From Bacteroidales bacterium (GTDB lineage Bacteria > Bacteroidota > Bacteroidia > Bacteroidales > UBA12077), in the NCBI GenBank assembly GCA_013138975.1, contig WTBR01000010.1:1-61030 (forward strand): a stretch of DNA of 61,030 nt, given 5' to 3'. Below the pieces are notes generated by a model. That model was not told where the DNA came from, did no database searches, and saw only the letters and a list, made by a program, of their open reading frames with translations. Of the stretch, positions 55,723 to 61,030 are shown in pieces (position 1 is the stretch's first letter; each line of letters starts with the position of its first letter). The translations under genes and the position numbers were made by a program.

Positions 55723-56250
55723 TCAGAATCCAATTACTTTCTGAATTAAATTAAATGCAGTTTCGGCCGGTTCCGATAAAGTAATAATTCCATTTATTGC
55801 AGTTGACAATACTTTAATGGTTTTAGATATAAATGAGCTGTCGGGCTCTTCCTTTTCCATTTCAGTTTCAATTTCACCAACCATATGTAAAGCTTCACTT
55901 CCCTCCTTTACTGATATTTCTGTACTTGAACCTATCAATTCTTTTAATTCCGACAAGGATTCTAAAGCTTGAGGATAGTATTCATTTTTATCTGCGGACT
56001 GCGTGGTTGTATTATTGACATTTACAGTTCCTCCTTGATTTTGTACCGGAGAGAAATTGATAGCATTATTACCCCCTCCAAAACTTACTCCACTAATGGA
56101 GTTCTGTTGTGATTGACTCGGTGTTGATGTGTTTTCAGACTGTTCTCCTAACAAGTCTGTTACATTGCTTAATAATTCTTTTTTTTGATCGGCAGTTAAT
56201 GAAACTATTGCCGGCTTTAACATATTTAAAATCATTTCTACTTGGCTCAT
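55723..56250 (-). CDS. Small helical partner of the STAND receptor, shares its N-rich motif
   Basis: 175 residues, no signal peptide. Residues 1-38 are helical (MLKPAIVSLTADQKKELLSN). Residues 40-90 are S/Q/N/G-rich, with ISGVSFGGGNNAINFSPVQ (52-70) followed by GGTVNVNNTTTQ. Residues 90-175 are helical: an acidic helix (EIETEMEKEEPDSS), then two hydrophobic ones (KVLSTAINGIITLS, TAFNLIQKVIGF). The NNxIN[FY]xPVQ core is the same as in residues 23-33 of the STAND protein, 55 bases downstream in the same operon. Shared short motifs between an effector and its adjacent NLR-like receptor are a hallmark of homotypic, sometimes amyloid, signalling. The hydrophobic end could attack membranes; that part is inference. 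Confidence 0.65.
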   Translation of the reverse strand: MSQVEMILNMLKPAIVSLTADQKKELLSNVTDLLGEQSENTSTPSQSQQNSISGVSFGGGNNAINFSPVQNQGGTVNVNNTTTQSADKNEYYPQALESLSELKELIGSSTEISVKEGSEALHMVGEIETEMEKEEPDSSFISKTIKVLSTAINGIITLSEPAETAFNLIQKVIGF

Positions 56251-56316
56251 CTTTGATCGTATTTATTAGTTAAAAGGATGTAAGGGGCTGTCCAAAAAGC
56301 TAGTCTTAAAGCGAAA

Positions 56317-56404
56317 ACACTTCGACATCCCGATAGCTATCGAGACAGTTTGACAAGCTGATTAACAGAAAGTTGTCATACTGAGCTTGTCGAAGTATGA
56401 ATAC
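56317..56404. repeat. Palindromic intergenic sequence
   Basis: ACTTCGACATCCCGATAGC and TATCGAGACAGTTTGACAAG, then GTCATACTGAGCTTGTCGAAGT facing it in part (ACTTCGACA...TGTCGAAGT, 22 bases shown in two pieces only as arms). The CCCGATAGCTATCG core is related to those at 4249, 42227 and 44188. It lies upstream of the STAND operon and past the promoter side of the next gene's 3' end. Confidence 0.5.
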
Positions 56405-56453
56405 CCTCCATAATCCTTATGAATTTGATTAAATATTCTTATTTATACAAGAT

Positions 56454-59400
56454 TTATTGTTTTATTAATTTGTAATTGCTTACATCTGTTTTCATTTTGA
56501 TGCTTAAAATATAAATACCTTTACTTTGATTAGATAAATTAATTTCAAACTTCTCATGCTTAACATTTGTTGATTCAAAAACCACTCTTCCATTAATATC
56601 AGTAACGACAATTTGATCAATATTTTTAGTATTCCCCAAGTCAATATTGAATAAATTATTCGAAGGATTTGGATAAATAACGACATTTTTCCATTTTTGA
56701 TATTCATTTATACCAAGAATAGAACTTGAGCAGTCTTCACTATAATGCGCACTAGCATCTATACTCCAATCGCAATAAGATCCTGTTCCGGAAATAGCAG
56801 CTAATTCATCATCTACTTCTATGCACAAACTATCAGAGTTGACTATTGCATTAAAAGCTGTAAGTTCTGAATTATTTCCATTTCTTACATTTAAACTTAC
56901 TATTCGGTTATAAGAACAATCTAACATATTCAAAGAAGTTGCTGTAGAAACATTTATGCTTTTTAATATATTATTAGAACAATTTAATTTTATTAAAATT
57001 TTATTGCTTTTTGATTTTGAACCTCCTAATACTAGATCTTCTAATTCATTATATGAACAATCTAAATCTTCTAAAGAGTCTTCATCTTTTAAATTTGAAT
57101 CTATTAATATTAAACTTGTTAACTTATTAGATTTACAATTCAATTTAGTTAAGCTTGTAGCTTCACTAACATTTAATTCCTTTAAATTATTATATGAACA
57201 ATTTAATTTTATTAAGTTCTTGTTGATTTTTGATTTTGAACCTCCTAATACTAGATCTTCTAATTCATTATATGAACAATCTAAATCTTCTAAAGAGTCT
57301 TCATCTTTTAAATTTGAATCTATTAATATTAAACTTGTTAGCTTATTAGAGTTACAATTCAATTTAGTTAAGCTTGCTGCTCCACTAACATCCAGACTAT
57401 CTAAATTATTATTCGAACAATCTAATTCAACTAAGGATGTTATATCGGATTTTCCTGAACCAACTATTACCAAGCTTGTTAGCATATTTTGTGAACAATC
57501 CAATGTAATTAAGGAAGAGGTTCCACTAACATTTAAACTATCTAATTGATTAGAGGTACATGACAAATCTGTCAATGCAGTTGCTCCACTTACATCTAAA
57601 TTTACAAGTTGATTTGAAGAACAATTTAACTTACTTAAAGAGGTAGCACCACTAATATTTAAGTTTTCTAATTGATTAGAAGAACATGTTAAATCAGTTA
57701 AAGAAGTTGCTCCACTTGCATCTAAATTCACTAATTTATTTAATGAACAATTTAATTCAGATAAAGATGAAGCTCCATTGATTATTAAATTCTCTATTTG
57801 ATTTGCGTTGCATGACAAATTTGTTAGAGCTTCAGCTCCGGTCAAATCTAAATTTACTATTTTATTCGAATCACAGTTTAAGGTAGTTAATGAAGATGCT
57901 CCATTTAAATCTATACTAACTAACTCACCTGCTGAACAGTTTAAATCAGTTAATGATTTGAGACCACTAACATTTATACTTGTAAATGGATTGTTATTAC
58001 AGTTTAAAACATCTAATAATTCATTAGCACTCATATCTAAACTGGTAAGTTGATTGTTACTGCATGATAAATTAGTTAAGCTTGTATTGAGTTTTACATC
58101 TAAGCTAATTAATTGATTGGAGTCGCAATGCAGTATTGTTAAATTTGGATTCGTACTAAGATCTATACTTCTAAGTTGATTATTTCTACATGATAAAGCA
58201 GTTAAATCTGAATTTGTACTTACATCTATACTGTTTAACTGATTAGAGCTACAGATTAAAGTTGTTAAAGCAGTAAAATCCTGAATTCCTGTCAGGTCAC
58301 TAATATTTTTATCCCTTACATCCAGACTAGTTAACATTTTAATACTATCTGCACATACATAGCCGTTAATCTCTCCTGTGTCATGACCTAGATCTATTAA
58401 TGCTTGTTCAAAATCAGAATCAGGAATATAGCTTGCAACAGTTAGGTAAGTCATAATTGTAGAGTCGCATCCATTAACTGTATTAAAAGTACTTGCGTGA
58501 GAACCTGAAACTGTTGCAGTTGTATTATCGTGGAAAGTGTGAGATTCTCCATAATCGATAATTACCGTTTCTGAAATGCTATATGATGAATATACAGTTA
58601 AATCGATTGTAATAATACTATCACATCCTTCAGTATTTGGAATAGTATCTAAATATGTCCCACTTTCAGTATATATTTCATCTCCGCTAGGAACAGTATA
58701 ACTATCACAAAAGGTTTCAGTGATTGTGTTTGATGTGGAATTAATTATTGTTAAATTAATAGTAATAATACTATCACAATCGACGGTATTTGGAATTGTA
58801 TCCGTATATATACCACTTTCAGTGTAAGTTTCATCTCCACTTGGCACTATATAACTATCACAAACAATATCTGTAATTGTGCTTGTTGTGGAATTAATTA
58901 TTGTTAAATTAATTGTTATAATACTATCACATCCGGCGGTATTTGGAATAGTATCCATATATGTTCCACTTAAGGTATAAGTCTCATCTCCACTTGGTAC
59001 TGTGTAGCTATTGCACGCATTTTCATTGATTGCGCTTTGTGAACTATTTAAAATAATTACATTTTGAGTTTGTGTTGATATATTTCCATTTCCATCCTCA
59101 TAGTTCCAGGTAATAACTGTAGTTCCTGGAGCTGTGATTGGAAAAGTAGTTATGGTAGTTCCCATTACAGTATCTCCACAATCATCAGTGGCAGTAGGTG
59201 TTGTACTTATTGTAGCTGTACAATCACCGGTTACATCAGGTAACGACGCTAAGTCAGGTACTGGTGGGTTTACTGGAGTACATAGGTAATAAACCCTTAC
59301 ATGACCGGCATTACTTCCGTTTCCATCATTTTTATAAGCTCCAATTGCAACTGTATTGCCATCGGAACTTAAACTTACCGACCTGCCTGAAAAATCGACT

Positions 59401-60512
59401 TCGGCCTCTCCGTCAATATCGATGCCAACCTGAGCCCATACCCCTGAATTGTTTTGATAAATTCGAACATGACCGGCATTACTTCCGTTTCCATCATTTC
59501 CATCAGCTCCAATTGCGACTGTATTGCCATCGGAACTTAAACTTACTGACCTGCCTGAAAAATCGACTTCGGCCTCTCCGTCAATATCGCTACCTATCTG
59601 AATCCATACCCCTGCATTGTTTTGATAAATTCGAACATGGCCGGCAGCACTTCCATTTCCACTATTAATATGAGCTCCAATTGCCACTGTATTACCATCG
59701 GAACTTAAACTTACTGAACTGCCTGAATTATCGCCTTCAGCCTCTCCGTCAATATCGCTACCTATCTGGGTCCATACCCCGGCATTGTTCTGATAAATTC
59801 GAACATGGCCGGCATCACTTCCGTTTCCATCATTTAAATAAGCTCCAATTGCAACTATATTGCCATCGTAACTTAAACTTACTGAACTGCCTGAATTATC
59901 GTCTGTAGCCTCTCCGTCAATATCGCTGCCTACCTGAGTCCATACTCCTGCATTATTCTGATAAATTCGAACATGGCCGGCTCCACTTCCGTTTCCATCA
60001 TTTCCATAAGCTCCAATTGCAACTGTACTGCCATCGTAACTTAAACTTACTGAAAAGCCTGAATAATCGTCTACAGCCTCTCCGTCAATATCGCTGCCTA
60101 GCTGAGTCCATACCCCTGCATTGTTCTGATAAATTCGAACATGGCCGGCATTACTTCCATTTCCATCATTTTCATAAGCTCCAATTGCAACTGTATTGCC
60201 ATCGGAACTTAAACTTATTGAATAGCCTGAATAATCACTTGCAACCTCTCCATCAATATCGTTACCTAGCTGAGTCCATACCCCTGCATTGTTCTGATAA
60301 ATTCGAACATGGCCGGTAAAACTTCCGTTTACAAAAGCTCCAATTGCAACTGTATTGCCAACGGAACTTAAACTTACTGAAAAGCCTGAATAATCACCTT
60401 CGGCTTCTCCATCAATATCGCTGCCTATCTGTTTCCATGTTTGGGCATTTGTAGCGCTCACTAATAGCATCATTGCTATTAATAGTTTTAATTTAAAGTA
60501 ATGCTTTTTCAT
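56454..60512 (-). CDS. Giant T9SS-secreted mosaic repeat protein
   Basis: 1352 residues. Signal peptide MKKHYFKLKLLIAMMLLVSA (cut near NAQ). Seven FG-GAP-like blades of 50-57 residues (W.Q.G.DIDGEA..D.SG.SVSLS.DGNTVAIGA..NDGNGS.AGHVRIYQNN), about 24-405, make one beta-propeller. A HYR-like domain follows (about 415-490), then three or four 48-residue units (C.SY.VPSGDETYTESGTY.DTIPNT..CDSIITI.LTI). About 25 Cys-containing leucine-rich repeats follow (L..L.CSSNQL..LDVS...SL), about 715-1240. The C-terminus is a type A sorting domain with YPNPSNN, NGRVV, GIYIL and KLIKQ. The protein should be exported by T9SS and fixed to the surface, probably an adhesin. No partner gene nearby. Confidence 0.9.
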   Translation of the reverse strand: MKKHYFKLKLLIAMMLLVSATNAQTWKQIGSDIDGEAEGDYSGFSVSLSSVGNTVAIGAFVNGSFTGHVRIYQNNAGVWTQLGNDIDGEVASDYSGYSISLSSDGNTVAIGAYENDGNGSNAGHVRIYQNNAGVWTQLGSDIDGEAVDDYSGFSVSLSYDGSTVAIGAYGNDGNGSGAGHVRIYQNNAGVWTQVGSDIDGEATDDNSGSSVSLSYDGNIVAIGAYLNDGNGSDAGHVRIYQNNAGVWTQIGSDIDGEAEGDNSGSSVSLSSDGNTVAIGAHINSGNGSAAGHVRIYQNNAGVWIQIGSDIDGEAEVDFSGRSVSLSSDGNTVAIGADGNDGNGSNAGHVRIYQNNSGVWAQVGIDIDGEAEVDFSGRSVSLSSDGNTVAIGAYKNDGNGSNAGHVRVYYLCTPVNPPVPDLASLPDVTGDCTATISTTPTATDDCGDTVMGTTITTFPITAPGTTVITWNYEDGNGNISTQTQNVIILNSSQSAINENACNSYTVPSGDETYTLSGTYMDTIPNTAGCDSIITINLTIINSTTSTITDIVCDSYIVPSGDETYTESGIYTDTIPNTVDCDSIITINLTIINSTSNTITETFCDSYTVPSGDEIYTESGTYLDTIPNTEGCDSIITIDLTVYSSYSISETVIIDYGESHTFHDNTTATVSGSHASTFNTVNGCDSTIMTYLTVASYIPDSDFEQALIDLGHDTGEINGYVCADSIKMLTSLDVRDKNISDLTGIQDFTALTTLICSSNQLNSIDVSTNSDLTALSCRNNQLRSIDLSTNPNLTILHCDSNQLISLDVKLNTSLTNLSCSNNQLTSLDMSANELLDVLNCNNNPFTSINVSGLKSLTDLNCSAGELVSIDLNGASSLTTLNCDSNKIVNLDLTGAEALTNLSCNANQIENLIINGASSLSELNCSLNKLVNLDASGATSLTDLTCSSNQLENLNISGATSLSKLNCSSNQLVNLDVSGATALTDLSCTSNQLDSLNVSGTSSLITLDCSQNMLTSLVIVGSGKSDITSLVELDCSNNNLDSLDVSGAASLTKLNCNSNKLTSLILIDSNLKDEDSLEDLDCSYNELEDLVLGGSKSKINKNLIKLNCSYNNLKELNVSEATSLTKLNCKSNKLTSLILIDSNLKDEDSLEDLDCSYNELEDLVLGGSKSKSNKILIKLNCSNNILKSINVSTATSLNMLDCSYNRIVSLNVRNGNNSELTAFNAIVNSDSLCIEVDDELAAISGTGSYCDWSIDASAHYSEDCSSSILGINEYQKWKNVVIYPNPSNNLFNIDLGNTKNIDQIVVTDINGRVVFESTNVKHEKFEINLSNQSKGIYILSIKMKTDVSNYKLIKQ
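56981..57418 (-). repeat. 219-bp in-frame duplication in the leucine-rich region
   Basis: Units 56981-57199 and 57200-57418 (73 codons each) are nearly identical; the protein repeats SLILIDSNLKDEDSLEDLDC and ELEDLVLGGSKSK in both. A recent tandem duplication. Confidence 0.85.
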
Positions 60513-61030
60513 ATTAATAATTTATGATTTACTTTTTTGTAGTTTAAGTTTTATTAATTTATTGCATTCCTGTTGAGAAAATATTTTGTTTATTTAACTC
60601 TATATAATTATTCGTCATATTTTATGTCATGGACTTTTTTTATTACAAACAATCATTAAGCTTTAGTTATAAGAAACTGCTCTTTTTAATAGACAGTTAT
60701 CTATATTATAAGGACATGAAAATTGTTAATTATTTTGATGTCTAAGATAAACGTTTTTTCTCTTTTATAACTTAAAAAAAAATGTTATAAACACAATGAA
60801 ATAAATGTATCCGCTTCTTCATACAGCCAAGTAATTTATGCTGTATAAAATAATTCTTCATCCTTAATTTTAATTGTTTAACAATACAGAATAAACTCTT
60901 GTAAAGTAATACCAACCTAAGTTAGCAAATTATTATATTTTAGTACAAATTAAGGAAAGAACAAAAAGAGGAATAAGGTTTTTAATACCAATGAGACAAC
61001 GATCTCGATTTAATTGATAATCCCCTCTTT
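60513..61030. other. Intergenic, nothing recognised
   Basis: AT-rich upstream region of the secreted giant. No exact TAnnTTTG promoter, small gene, repeat family or RNA structure could be supported up to the window edge. Confidence 0.4.

Noticed and set aside
59264..60319. Several plus-strand frames rich in Leu, His and Arg
   Set aside because: Shadows of the repeated FG-GAP blades; the same antisense phrases recur at each blade.

Overview
The window is AT-rich and looks like chromosome of a Bacteroidota member, probably in or near the Bacteroidales/Marinilabiliales. The evidence is a type IX secretion (T9SS) C-terminal sorting domain, a TonB-dependent receptor, a two-component-propeller histidine kinase, a DUF5020 outer-membrane protein, A-rich translation starts with few Shine-Dalgarno sites, and several promoters of the Bacteroidota type (TTG/TTTG, about 20 bases, TAnnTTTG). 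Almost every gene is on the minus strand; alr and one small lipoprotein gene are the exceptions. No tRNA, rRNA, CRISPR array or transposase was seen.

Region by region. 0-10 kb is accessory DNA: the start of an unknown gene, an IetAS-like anti-phage pair (AAA ATPase plus subtilisin-like protease), an unknown membrane protein, two DUF4177-like mini proteins, a papain-fold protein whose catalytic Cys is Ser, a CxxCxxCC (YkgJ-like) protein, and a 59-residue membrane protein. A dispersed intergenic repeat (family A) separates them. 10-24 kb holds metabolic and transport genes: a secreted transglutaminase-like protein, alanine racemase, a GIY-YIG protein, a PlsC-like acyltransferase, two MFS/POT carriers, a purine uptake pair (DUF5020 + NCS2) and a PQQ-type propeller protein. 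From 6.9 to 22.5 kb a second repeat (family B, hairpins built on GTAGGCTTCGAGAGCCTCAG) sits just past the stop codons of seven minus-strand genes. 24-35 kb has an orphan sensor kinase, a DEAD-box helicase and a YfiR-like/TonB receptor/TPR operon.

35-45 kb is an SOS mutagenesis island: SRAP (YedK/HMCES), UmuC, UmuD, a second DnaE-type polymerase, DinB and LexA. Between SRAP and umuC lie a decayed copy of the umuC 3' end, an unlisted 37-residue membrane peptide gene with its own terminator, and a candidate structured RNA closed by a long stem. Between dinB and dnaE lie three 229-bp tandem repeats with nested palindromes.

45-51 kb is a PadR-controlled operon with two membrane proteins carrying a 60-residue-periodic F-K-x-x-HWP repeat, an FtsX-like permease and a PH-like membrane protein. 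51.6-56.3 kb encodes a STAND NTPase with 14 exact 42-residue WD40 repeats and, just upstream, a small helical protein; both carry the same N/Q/G-rich motif (NNxIN[YF]xPVQ), which suggests a receptor-effector conflict system using homotypic, possibly amyloid-like, signalling. The window closes with a very large T9SS-secreted repeat protein.
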